From an uncultured Prevotella sp. (lineage in GTDB: Bacteria > Bacteroidota > Bacteroidia > Bacteroidales > Bacteroidaceae): a DNA stretch of 7,735 nucleotides. The stretch lies in the NCBI GenBank assembly GCA_946055365.1, contig CAMGFM010000056.1, positions 1-7,735 of the forward strand. Reading direction: 5' to 3'. A program made the translations under genes and the position numbers. Below, piece after piece: positions 1-6,619 of the stretch. A model generated the notes under the pieces. That model was given only the letters and a program-made list of their open reading frames with translations. It made no database searches and was not told the DNA's origin. Position 1 is the first letter of the stretch. Each line of letters begins with the position of its first letter.

Positions 1-47
1 TGGCGAAGAGGCATTTTTCTTATGCCATGGGCAGCACCTCGGAAATA

Positions 48-67
48 AAAATAAGCGAGCTTATTTT
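48..67. repeat. Perfect inverted repeat overlapping the first promoter
   Basis: Arms AAAATAAGC (48-56) and GCTTATTTT (59-67) are exact reverse complements separated by GA. The right arm covers three of the four bases of the proposed -33 TTTG box (65-68), so a protein bound here would compete with RNA polymerase; an operator is one reading. The short T-run on each side also fits a weak terminator for a gene left of the window. I have an impression that similar AT-rich inverted repeats next to a TTTGCACTAACTTTG-type promoter recur in related genomes, but could not check it. The rest of 1-47 shows only a weak hairpin (GGCAT 10-14 with ATGCC 22-26) and no supportable gene end. Confidence 0.6.
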
Positions 68-95
68 GTATTTCGCTCGGTTTGCACTAACTTTG
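65..95 (+). promoter_or_regulatory. Bacteroidota primary-sigma promoter upstream of the aminopeptidase gene
   Basis: The -7 element TAACTTTG (88-95) matches the Bacteroides consensus TAnnTTTG exactly, and TTTG at 65-68 lies 19 nt upstream, within the usual -33 spacing. Transcription would start near 100-104, leaving a leader of about 25-30 nt that is A-rich and lacks a Shine-Dalgarno, as is common in this phylum. It should drive the aminopeptidase gene, the carboxypeptidase gene joined to it, and probably the channel gene 34 nt further on. Confidence 0.75.
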
Positions 96-128
96 CAAAA
101 TACAAAAAAATAACTACAAAATAACGAC

Positions 129-1538
129 ATGAAAAAGACGACTTTCATCTTAGGCTTGTGCCTCTCGCTTGCAATGGGAGCAGGGGCGCAGAATGTGCAG
201 GGCGGCATCTCGCCTGCAATGTTGCAGAAAATATCCGCGGGAGGGCAGGCGCAGACTCCTGCCGAGAGGGCATTGGCCAACGCTATGGCTACAAATAAGA
301 TCGACGACCTCGCAAAGAACTTTGCCAACCGCAAGGCCTTTGACACACATTTCAGCGTGGAGACTCCCTCGCAGAGCATACACAACCAGAAAAGCTCGGG
401 ACGCTGCTGGATGTTTACGGGATTTAACGTGCTGCGCGCCAATTTTGCCAAGGCTCACGCCGACTCCATGACAGTGGAATATTCACATGCCTATCTCTTC
501 TTCTACGACCAGCTCGAGAAAGCCAACCTCATGTTGCAGGGAGTGGTGGAGACGGCACGCAAACCTATCGACGACCAGAGGGTGCAGTTCTTCTTTAAGA
601 ACCCTCTCAACGACGGCGGCACCTTCTGCGGCATTGCCGACCTCGCCCCGAAGTATGGTCTCGTGCCCAAATCGGTGCAGCCTGAGACATTCTCTGCGGA
701 GAACACGTCGCGCATGTCGTCACTCGTCAGCAGCAAGCTGCGCGAATATGGCCTTGAACTGCGCAAGATGGTGGCAGACGGCAAGAAAACGGCTGCCATA
801 GAGGCGCGCAAGACAGAGATGCTCGCCACTGTCTATCGTATGCTCGCCGCCACGCTCGGAGAGCCAGTGAGCGAGTTCACCTACCAGTTCCGCGACAGCA
901 AGGGCAACCCCGTGGGCAGTCCGCGCAAGTTCACGCCGCTGCAGTTCTACAAGGAGACGGTGGCAGAGCCGCTCGAGGGCTCGTTTATCATGGTGATGAA
1001 CGACCCGCGCCGCCCCTATCACAAGACTTATGAGGTGGAGTATGACCGCCATGTCTATGACGGCACCAACTGGAAGTATCTCAATCTGCCCATGGAGGAG
1101 ATTGCACAGCTGGCTATAGCCTCGCTCAAGGACGGCCGCAAGATGTATTCGTCTTATGACGTGGGCAAGCAGTTTGACCGTGAGCTCGGTTGGCTCGACC
1201 CTGCCAACTATGACTATGGCTCGCTCTTCTCCACGACATTCCCCATGAACAAGGCCGAGCGCATATCAACATTTGACAGTGGCTCCACACATGCCATGAC
1301 GCTCACCGCCGTTGACCTTGACGAGCAGGGCAATCCCAAGAAATGGAAGGTGGAGAACAGCTGGGGCGCACAGCACGGACAGGGCGGCTGCCTCATCATG
1401 AGCAACAGCTGGTTTAACGAATATATGTTCCGTCTTGTGGTCAACAAGAAGTATGTGCCTGAGCAGCTGCTCAGGGAGTTTGAGCAGAAACCAGTGATGC
1501 TCATGCCCGAAGACCCGCTTTTCGGACTTGACGACTGA
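129..1538 (+). CDS. Exported C1-family cysteine aminopeptidase (bleomycin hydrolase / PepC type)
   Basis: A papain-fold aminopeptidase of peptidase family C1B, which removes N-terminal residues from peptides; known members form hexameric barrels. All catalytic positions are visible: oxyanion Gln87 and nucleophile Cys93 in QKSSGRCW, His388 in GSTHAM and Asn410 in VENSWG. The family's DVGK motif is at 344-347. The 469-residue length suits the family. The C-terminal arm, which reaches into the active site in characterised members, is present but altered, ending EDPLFGLDD where others have a WDPMG-like sequence. Residues 1-20 form a signal peptide with likely cleavage AGA|Q, so the enzyme should act in the periplasm, unlike the cytosolic yeast and lactococcal enzymes. 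The ATG at 129 is chosen because it yields the complete signal peptide just after the promoter. The stop overlaps the next start (TGATG), implying translational coupling. The family call is firm; the substrate is unknown. Confidence 0.95.
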   Translation: MKKTTFILGLCLSLAMGAGAQNVQGGISPAMLQKISAGGQAQTPAERALANAMATNKIDDLAKNFANRKAFDTHFSVETPSQSIHNQKSSGRCWMFTGFNVLRANFAKAHADSMTVEYSHAYLFFYDQLEKANLMLQGVVETARKPIDDQRVQFFFKNPLNDGGTFCGIADLAPKYGLVPKSVQPETFSAENTSRMSSLVSSKLREYGLELRKMVADGKKTAAIEARKTEMLATVYRMLAATLGEPVSEFTYQFRDSKGNPVGSPRKFTPLQFYKETVAEPLEGSFIMVMNDPRRPYHKTYEVEYDRHVYDGTNWKYLNLPMEEIAQLAIASLKDGRKMYSSYDVGKQFDRELGWLDPANYDYGSLFSTTFPMNKAERISTFDSGSTHAMTLTAVDLDEQGNPKKWKVENSWGAQHGQGGCLIMSNSWFNEYMFRLVVNKKYVPEQLLREFEQKPVMLMPEDPLFGLDD

Positions 1539-3193
1539 TGATGACGAGACGTACATTTCAAGCCAAGTTTCATAGAGGCTCGTTTGCCATGGTGGTCGTG
1601 CTGGCCGCCATGGCAATATTGTGCTTTATGCTGCGCGGCACGTTCTTCCATTTCATTGGGCTGGCGTGCCTGATGGCAGGCGGCAGGCTTGTTGACGGTC
1701 TCGTCAACACCACTTATGTCATGACAGCCGACGGTCTGTTGCTGACAAGGAGGGGGCGAGCGTCGAGAACACGCTCCTTGAGCCTCGCCGACATAGTGTC
1801 GGCCACGCCATCGCGCGGCGGCATGACGGCCACAGACGGCGTGACGTTGACAATGGGCGACGGCACACGCATGACGCTCTATCCTTGCGACACTGAGGCC
1901 TTTGTGCGCGAGCTGCGCCGCCGCACGGGCGTTGGCAGCGACACCGTGCCGCCGCATAAGGGCGGCTCCGCAGTCAGCCACATGCTGGCTCTGTGCGTGC
2001 TTGCGATGCTGTCAGCGTCGCTGCATGCCCAGACTGTCGACGGCATAGTGGCGGAGGGCGTGACGGCGCGTGACACCGTGGCAGAGCCGTGGGCGCAGAG
2101 GGTGACGCGAGAGATCGACGCCGAGTTGAGCGACGACATGTTTGACAGGTCGCAAGTGGCGGTGTTGGTCTATGACCTTGATGCCGACAGCGTGGTCTAC
2201 CGTCACAACGAGCGTCAGCTGCTGCGCCCCGCGTCCACCATCAAGCTCCTCACCGCCATAACCGCGCTGGATCGTCTCGGAGGCAGGCATCTCTTCAACA
2301 CCGAGCTGCGCCGTGTGGGCGAGACTGCCGACAGCACGTTCTGCGGCGACCTCTATGTCAAGGGCGGCTTTGACCCTCTCTTCAGCGACTATGACCTCGA
2401 CTCCTTTGTGCAGAGCCTCAGAGAGTCGGGAGTGGACACCATCAGAGGGCGCATAATTGCCGACGTGACATTCAAGGACACCATACCCTATGGCAAGGGA
2501 TGGTGTTGGGATGACGACAACCCCGTGTTGACACCGCTGACAGTGGAGCATAGGGACGGCTTTGTGGAGAGATTTGTGGAGCGTATGCGCGAGTGTGGCA
2601 TACAGGTGGAGGCCACCACGCACGTGGGGTGCTGTCCCGACGGAGCAAGACTCATGGCTGTGAGGTTTCACACGATGGATCAGGTGCTGGGACGCATGAT
2701 GAAGCATAGTGACAACATGTGTGCCGAGGCCGTGTTCTATCATCTGGCGGCCGCCAAAGGCAAGCCCTACGCCAAGGCCGACGATGCCGTGGCAGAGATA
2801 AAAGCCCTGATAAGGCGGCTCGGGCTTAATCCTGCACACTACAGGATAGCCGACGGCAGCGGATTGTCATTATATAATTATGTCACGGCGGAGCTTGAGG
2901 TGGCGATGCTGCGCCATGCCTGGCACTCTCCAGCCATCTATCGCCACCTATATCCCTCTTTGCCGCAGGCAGGCTATGACGGCACCCTGCGCAAGAGGCT
3001 ACGCAACGACGACACGCAGTCAAACGTGTGCGCCAAGACCGGCTCGCTCACGGGCGTGTCCACTCTGGCGGGCTACTGCACGGCAGGCAACGGACACAAC
3101 CTCGCCTTTGCCATCTTCAATCAGGGCATACTCTACGGTAGAGAGGGCAGAGCCTTTCAGGACAGGCTGTGTGCCATAATGTGCCGGCCGTAG
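1538..3193 (+). CDS. dacB: D-alanyl-D-alanine carboxypeptidase/endopeptidase (PBP4/DacB, family S13) with N-terminal membrane anchor and PH-like domain
   Basis: Residues about 166-551 form an S13 penicillin-binding protein, which trims the terminal D-Ala of peptidoglycan stems or cuts D-Ala-mDAP cross-links. Motifs: SxxK at Ser233-Lys236, SDN at 391-393, DGSGLS at 439-444 and KTG at 500-502. The Ser233 to Ser391 distance (158 residues) is well below that of E. coli PBP4 (about 244), so the inserted domains II/III are reduced. The first 148 residues are not part of the enzyme: two hydrophobic helices (about 16-31 and 34-50), then a beta-rich stretch (60-130) resembling the short bacterial PH-like domain of small Bacteroidales membrane proteins. 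A second signal peptide, residues 149-165 ending LHAQ, precedes the catalytic part. Topology is consistent: anchor, cytosolic PH-like domain, third segment leading DacB to the periplasm. It may be a true fusion, or two ancestral genes joined by loss of a stop or by a base error, with internal initiation at Met149. The enzyme call is firm; the PH-like call is moderate. Confidence 0.92.
   Translation: MMTRRTFQAKFHRGSFAMVVVLAAMAILCFMLRGTFFHFIGLACLMAGGRLVDGLVNTTYVMTADGLLLTRRGRASRTRSLSLADIVSATPSRGGMTATDGVTLTMGDGTRMTLYPCDTEAFVRELRRRTGVGSDTVPPHKGGSAVSHMLALCVLAMLSASLHAQTVDGIVAEGVTARDTVAEPWAQRVTREIDAELSDDMFDRSQVAVLVYDLDADSVVYRHNERQLLRPASTIKLLTAITALDRLGGRHLFNTELRRVGETADSTFCGDLYVKGGFDPLFSDYDLDSFVQSLRESGVDTIRGRIIADVTFKDTIPYGKGWCWDDDNPVLTPLTVEHRDGFVERFVERMRECGIQVEATTHVGCCPDGARLMAVRFHTMDQVLGRMMKHSDNMCAEAVFYHLAAAKGKPYAKADDAVAEIKALIRRLGLNPAHYRIADGSGLSLYNYVTAELEVAMLRHAWHSPAIYRHLYPSLPQAGYDGTLRKRLRNDDTQSNVCAKTGSLTGVSTLAGYCTAGNGHNLAFAIFNQGILYGREGRAFQDRLCAIMCRP
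1948..1966 (+). repeat. GC-rich perfect hairpin in the linker between PH-like and DacB parts
   Basis: GCCGCC (1948-1953) and GGCGGC (1961-1966) pair perfectly around the 7-nt loop GCATAAG. The hairpin encodes the PPHKGG linker and ends 15 nt before the possible internal start at 1982. Its place at the domain boundary suggests former intergenic DNA now read through, or a structure that affects initiation at the internal ATG. Both readings are inference. Confidence 0.5.
1982..2032 (+). other. Internal signal peptide and candidate second start for dacB
   Basis: The ATG at 1982 encodes Met149 of the long reading frame and opens a hydrophobic stretch ending LHAQ, with likely cleavage LHA|Q. The aminopeptidase (AGA|Q) and the thioredoxin-fold protein (AFA|Q) end their signals the same way. 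A protein starting here would be about 403 residues, with its catalytic serine 85 residues in, a normal secreted S13 enzyme. No strong Shine-Dalgarno precedes it, but few genes here have one. Its use as a start is unproven. Confidence 0.5.
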
Positions 3194-3227
3194 ACAGAAC
3201 ACACACACTACATCAACATATATAAAG

Positions 3228-4391
3228 ATGCAGGAATTATCTACTTTCGTTCACCGCCTGATCGTCAGGACGGGCATAGGGGGCGCGGCATCAGACATTC
3301 TTGCCTATGTCACGCTCATAGCCATTGTCGCGCTGACGGCATGGACGGTGTTTGAGGCGTGCCGCAGGCTGCTCGTACCCCTCGTCATAAGGATAACACT
3401 ACGCACAGAGGCCGTGTGGGACGACTATCTGCTCAACCCCAAGGTGCTGCGTGCCGCCAGCTTCGTGCTGCCTGCGGTGGTGGTGTGGGGCATGTTGCCG
3501 CCGCTGTTCTCGGAGTTTCCGCGCGTGGAGTCGCTCTTGGTCAAGGCCACGGCCATATACATCACCGTCACTACCATCAATCTCGGCACGGCGTTCATCG
3601 ACTCGTTCAAGCTCTTCGACGCTGACAGGAGCAAGCGCACTGCCGTGCAGCAATACTTCCACTCCTTTTGCGGCGTGCTGAAGATTATCATAGTGTTTAT
3701 CGGCGTTATTGTCATCGTGTCGGTCATTATCGACCGCAGTCCGCTGCGTCTGATGGCCGGGCTTGGCGCAACGTCTGCCATTCTCATGCTTGTTTTCAAG
3801 GACACAATCATGGGTCTTGTGGCTGGAGTGAGGCTCACGAGCAACGACATGGTGAGAAAGGGCGACTGGATAACGGTGTCAAAGTATGGGGCGGACGGCG
3901 TGGTGGAGGACATCACGCTCTCTACGGTCAAGGTGAGAAACTTTGACCAGACCATAGTGACGCTTCCGCCGCAGCGTCTTGTGGAAGACTCGTTCCAGAA
4001 CTGGCGTGGCATGAGCGAGGGAGTGGGGCGCAGGGTCAAGCGAGTGATATATATTGACTTCAATAGCGTCACCCTCGCAAGCGCACAGCTCAAGGACAGT
4101 CTCTTGAGCAAGGGCTTTGCCGTGGCTGAGGATGTCTCCGCCCCGGTGGTAAACCTCACATTGCTGCGCCTGTATGTGGAGCGGTGGCTCGCAGGGCGCG
4201 ACGACGTGTGCCTTGACATGACGTTTATGGTGAGACAGCTTGAGCCTACAAGCACGGGACTGCCCATAGAGATATATTTCTTCTTGAAACATAAGGAGTG
4301 GAAAACCTATGAACACCATCTTGCGGAGGTCATGGAGACTGTCTATGCACTCATTCCAGAGTTCGGGCTTAGGGTCTATCAGAGAGTGTAA
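3228..4391 (+). CDS. MscS-family mechanosensitive channel, YbdG-like
   Basis: An inner-membrane channel expected to open under membrane tension and release solutes on hypo-osmotic shock. The 387 residues show about five hydrophobic segments (roughly 24-44, 75-93, 105-124, 148-168 and 173-199). The last carries the glycine/alanine-rich pore helix pattern (AGLGATSAILMLVF, then KDTIMGLVAG). The MscS beta domain follows: DMVRKGDWITV (207-217), VEDITLSTVKVRNFD (226-240) and the LPP turn (246-248). The C-terminal cytosolic part contains GLPIEIYFF (344-352), characteristic of the YbdG branch (E. coli YbdG is 415 residues and gives miniconductance activity). The ATG at 3228 is the first in frame after the previous stop, 34 nt upstream, so it probably shares the dacB transcript. 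No Shine-Dalgarno is seen; the leader is A/T-rich. Its place behind a peptidoglycan hydrolase fits cell-wall and turgor homeostasis, but that link is inferred. Confidence 0.92.
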   Translation: MQELSTFVHRLIVRTGIGGAASDILAYVTLIAIVALTAWTVFEACRRLLVPLVIRITLRTEAVWDDYLLNPKVLRAASFVLPAVVVWGMLPPLFSEFPRVESLLVKATAIYITVTTINLGTAFIDSFKLFDADRSKRTAVQQYFHSFCGVLKIIIVFIGVIVIVSVIIDRSPLRLMAGLGATSAILMLVFKDTIMGLVAGVRLTSNDMVRKGDWITVSKYGADGVVEDITLSTVKVRNFDQTIVTLPPQRLVEDSFQNWRGMSEGVGRRVKRVIYIDFNSVTLASAQLKDSLLSKGFAVAEDVSAPVVNLTLLRLYVERWLAGRDDVCLDMTFMVRQLEPTSTGLPIEIYFFLKHKEWKTYEHHLAEVMETVYALIPEFGLRVYQRV

Positions 4392-4393
4392 GG

Positions 4394-4417
4394 GCGCATG
4401 GACATGGTGGCGTGCGC
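4394..4417 (+). other. Hairpin just after the channel gene stop
   Basis: GCGCATG (4394-4400) pairs with CGTGCGC (4411-4417) over seven base pairs including one G-T wobble, with a 10-nt loop. It begins 3 nt after the channel stop. No T-run follows (the next bases are ATATATATAAATAA), so it is not a convincing intrinsic terminator; it could protect a transcript 3' end or act as a weak one. Its right arm overlaps the first spacer repeat. Confidence 0.35.
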
Positions 4418-4528
4418 ATATATATAAATAAGGTGTGCGTCTGTGACACGTCTATATGTGCGTATAATATAATAGGTGTGCATCCATATATGGTTGCGTG
4501 CGCGCGTATATATAAATAAGGTGTACAT
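4411..4528. repeat. Three imperfect direct repeats with alternating purine-pyrimidine tracts
   Basis: Three related units fill most of the 175-bp spacer: 4411-4440, 4457-4483 and 4497-4528. Each has a GTGCG-type start, a TATA-rich centre and an AATAAGGTGT or AATAGGTGT end. The GGTGT cores begin at 4432, 4475 and 4520, so the period is 43-45 bp, near four helical turns. Each unit includes a strictly alternating purine-pyrimidine run: 4410-4426 (17 bp), 4453-4466 (14 bp) and 4495-4514 (20 bp, with GCGCGC). A perfect palindrome CCATATATGG lies at 4484-4493 between units two and three. Candidate roles are a regulator-binding cluster, a supercoiling-sensitive element or a simple variable tandem repeat. 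No TAnnTTTG promoter box was found in the spacer. Confidence 0.75.
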
Positions 4529-4548
4529 AAAAATAACAATGTAGAACA

Positions 4549-4569
4549 AAAGGAGACTTCAGACAAGTG
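4549..4569 (+). promoter_or_regulatory. Strong Shine-Dalgarno that decides a GTG start
   Basis: AAAGGAG at 4549-4555 lies 11 nt before the GTG at 4567. The other coding leaders here show no comparable match. It supports the GTG over the first in-frame ATG (codon 26), which would remove the helicase Q-motif. An in-frame TAA at 4534-4536 limits any further extension upstream. Confidence 0.75.
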
Positions 4570-6033
4570 ACACGCCAACAGATAATACAATACATCAGGC
4601 GGCATTTTGCCTTTACGCCCACGGCAGATCAGGAAAATGCCATGGAGACATTCGCCTCCTTTGTGTCAGACGGCGACGACAGCACGCTCATGATCATGCG
4701 CGGCTCCGCAGGTACGGGCAAGACATCGCTGTCGGCGGCCATAGTGAGAGCCATGTGCGAGATGAAGATGCCCGTGGTGCTTATGGCCCCCACGGGCAGG
4801 GCCGCCAAGGTGTTCTCGCTCAACGCTGCACAGCCTGCGTGTACCGTCCACAGGGGCATATACCGCCAGAAGACGGTGGAGGGGGCGTTTGGCATAGCCC
4901 CCAACAAACACTTCCGCACGCTCTTCATTGTTGACGAGGCCTCCATGATAGCCACGGGCGGCATGAGCGATGGCGTGTTTGGCTCGGGATGCCTGCTCGA
5001 CGATCTCGTGCAGTATGTCAGTTCGGGCCGCGGATGCAGGCTTATGCTTGTGGGCGACAAGGCACAGCTGCCTCCCGTGGGTGAGCTTGAGTCGCCAGCC
5101 CTCAGCACTTCACACATGTCGGGCTATGGCATGAGAGTCTATGACTGCACCCTTGACGAGGTGTTGAGGCAGAGTGGCGAGTCGGGCATACTCTACAACG
5201 CCACCGCCATACGCCGCATGGCCACTGGCGACGCAGAACTGATGCTGCCCAAGGTGCGCTTCTGCGGCTTTGCCGATATAGTAAACGTGCCTGGCGACGA
5301 GCTTATAGAGTCCCTTGCCACGAGCTATGCACAGGTGGGCATGGACGACACAATGGTGGTGACACGCTCCAACAAGCGCGCCAACATCTTCAACAACGGC
5401 ATACGCGCCACCGTGCTCGGACGGGAGGAGACTCTCACCTCTGGCGACTGGCTCATGGTGGTGAAAAATAACTATTACTGGACTGCCGAGGAGGAGCGCA
5501 AGGCGCGTGAGCAGCAGATAAGCCTCTCCCTGCCGCCCTTTATAGCCAACGGCGACAGAGCCGTGGTAGAGAGAGTGAGAAACATGAGGCAGCTCTATGG
5601 CTTTGCGTTTGCCGACTTGTGGCTGCGCTTTCCCGACTATGACGGATGCGAGCTGCAGGTGACGGCTATGATGGACACGCTTGCCGCCGAGGCACCGTCA
5701 CTTACGCACGAGCAGTCGCGGCAGCTCTTTGAGAGAGTGCTTGAAGACCATGCCGACGTGCCTACAAAGGCAGAGCGCATGAAGAAACTGCGTGAAGACC
5801 CCTACTTCAATGCCATGCAGGTGAAGTATGCCTATGCCGTCACCTGCCACAAGGCGCAAGGCGGACAGTGGTCGCACGTCTATGTGGACCAAGGCTATAT
5901 GACCGAGGAAATGCTCACGCCCGATTATTACAGGTGGCTCTACACGGCTTTTACAAGGGCGACGCAAAAGCTCTTTCTCGTAAACTGGCCCAAGGAGCAG
6001 ACACAGGTAGAGTTGACAACGACAAATAATTGA
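4567..6033 (+). CDS. SF1B DNA helicase, RecD/Pif1-like AAA ATPase
   Basis: An ATP-driven DNA translocase or helicase of superfamily 1B, by family expected to move 5'-3' on single-stranded DNA in repair or replication restart. The motif set is complete in 488 residues: Q-motif around Gln22 (FTPTADQENAM), Walker A GSAGTGKT (46-53), motif Ia APTGRAAK (74-81), Walker B IVDEAS (121-126), motif III LVGDKAQLPPVG (161-172), motif IV VVTRSNKRAN (264-273), motif V VTCHKAQGGQW (425-435) and motif VI YTAFTRATQKL (459-469). There is no RecD-type N-terminal domain or added nuclease, so it is the compact form common in Bacteroidota rather than a RecBCD subunit. A GTG start is used (see the Shine-Dalgarno entry); the N-terminal Q-motif region requires it. 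The next gene follows after 24 nt, suggesting cotranscription. The family call is firm; the exact pathway is unknown. Confidence 0.94.
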   Translation: MTRQQIIQYIRRHFAFTPTADQENAMETFASFVSDGDDSTLMIMRGSAGTGKTSLSAAIVRAMCEMKMPVVLMAPTGRAAKVFSLNAAQPACTVHRGIYRQKTVEGAFGIAPNKHFRTLFIVDEASMIATGGMSDGVFGSGCLLDDLVQYVSSGRGCRLMLVGDKAQLPPVGELESPALSTSHMSGYGMRVYDCTLDEVLRQSGESGILYNATAIRRMATGDAELMLPKVRFCGFADIVNVPGDELIESLATSYAQVGMDDTMVVTRSNKRANIFNNGIRATVLGREETLTSGDWLMVVKNNYYWTAEEERKAREQQISLSLPPFIANGDRAVVERVRNMRQLYGFAFADLWLRFPDYDGCELQVTAMMDTLAAEAPSLTHEQSRQLFERVLEDHADVPTKAERMKKLREDPYFNAMQVKYAYAVTCHKAQGGQWSHVYVDQGYMTEEMLTPDYYRWLYTAFTRATQKLFLVNWPKEQTQVELTTTNN

Positions 6034-6057
6034 TAACATAACACAAAGAGTAATTTT

Positions 6058-6591
6058 ATGAAAAACCTGAAATCAATCATCCTTCTCTTTATCGTGGCGG
6101 CATTGCCCGTGCTGGCGTTTGCGCAGGCTGCCGAGGAAGACCTTGACCACAAGTATGCTACCAATCTGCTCAAGCAGGGCGACACGGCACCCGACTTTGC
6201 GCTGCCTTCGCTCGACGGCAAGACGACAGTGAGGCTCAGCGACTATCGTGGCAAGTATGTCGTGCTTGACTTCTGGGCATCGTGGTGTGGCGACTGTCGC
6301 AAGGACATGCCCGCCATCGTGAAGATGCACAAGGAGTGTGAGGGCAAGAACGTGGCGTTTGTGGGAGTGTCATTTGACACCAACCGTGAGGCATGGAAGA
6401 AGTTTGTGCAGAGTCAGGGCGTGAAATACACTCAGGCAGGCGAACTCAAGAAGTGGAAAGAGTCGCAGATAAGCAAGGACTACAAGGTGGAGTGGCTGCC
6501 CACGATGTATGTGATAGACCCCGAGGGCAAGGTGGTCTTCGGCACAGTGGTCTCTGACAAGGTAAAGATATTTCTCAATGTGGTGAAATAG
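6058..6591 (+). CDS. Exported TlpA-like thiol-disulfide oxidoreductase
   Basis: A thioredoxin-fold protein of the TlpA/ResA/AhpC-TSA group, which reduces or exchanges disulfides outside the cytoplasm. Residues 1-22 form a signal peptide (basic MKNLK start, hydrophobic core, likely cleavage AFA|Q). GDTAPDFALPSLDG (41-54) is the usual N-terminal strand-turn of this group. The redox site is WCGDC, with Cys77 and Cys80, and the cis-proline is Pro148 in WLPTMYVIDPEG. The 177-residue length fits a single-domain member, without the long N-terminal DUF4369-type region many Bacteroidota TlpA proteins carry. No lipobox is seen, so it is probably soluble in the periplasm. It lies 24 nt after the helicase gene and 28 nt before the SprT-like gene. 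Its substrate and any functional tie to those DNA-related neighbours cannot be judged from sequence. Confidence 0.93.
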   Translation: MKNLKSIILLFIVAALPVLAFAQAAEEDLDHKYATNLLKQGDTAPDFALPSLDGKTTVRLSDYRGKYVVLDFWASWCGDCRKDMPAIVKMHKECEGKNVAFVGVSFDTNREAWKKFVQSQGVKYTQAGELKKWKESQISKDYKVEWLPTMYVIDPEGKVVFGTVVSDKVKIFLNVVK

Positions 6592-6619
6592 CAGCCGCAG
6601 ACACACTACAACGCACGTC

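Noticed and set aside
1..48. Possible 3' end of an upstream gene (frame open from base 1 to a TAA at 46-48)
   Set aside because: Only 15 codons are visible, with no recognisable tail, and all three plus frames are open at the edge, so it cannot be told from chance.
560..567. CAAACCTA, a reverse-strand match to the TAnnTTTG promoter box inside the aminopeptidase gene
   Set aside because: No TTTG -33 partner occurs at the required spacing and no minus-strand gene follows.
1214..1981. 255-codon minus-strand open frame (similarly 2012-2839 and 3425-4267 minus)
   Set aside because: These lie antisense to well-supported genes, have no family motifs, and are expected from strong G/C third-position bias.
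3194..3227. Shared CAGA/CACAC/TACA-type sequence in two intergenic gaps (here and 6592-6619)
   Set aside because: The similarity is short and low in complexity, and A/C-rich leaders are common; too weak to call a motif.
4369..4605. 78-codon minus-strand open frame over the repeat spacer
   Set aside because: It consists largely of the translated DNA repeats, overlaps the ends of both flanking genes and shows no domain; it follows from the repeat composition.
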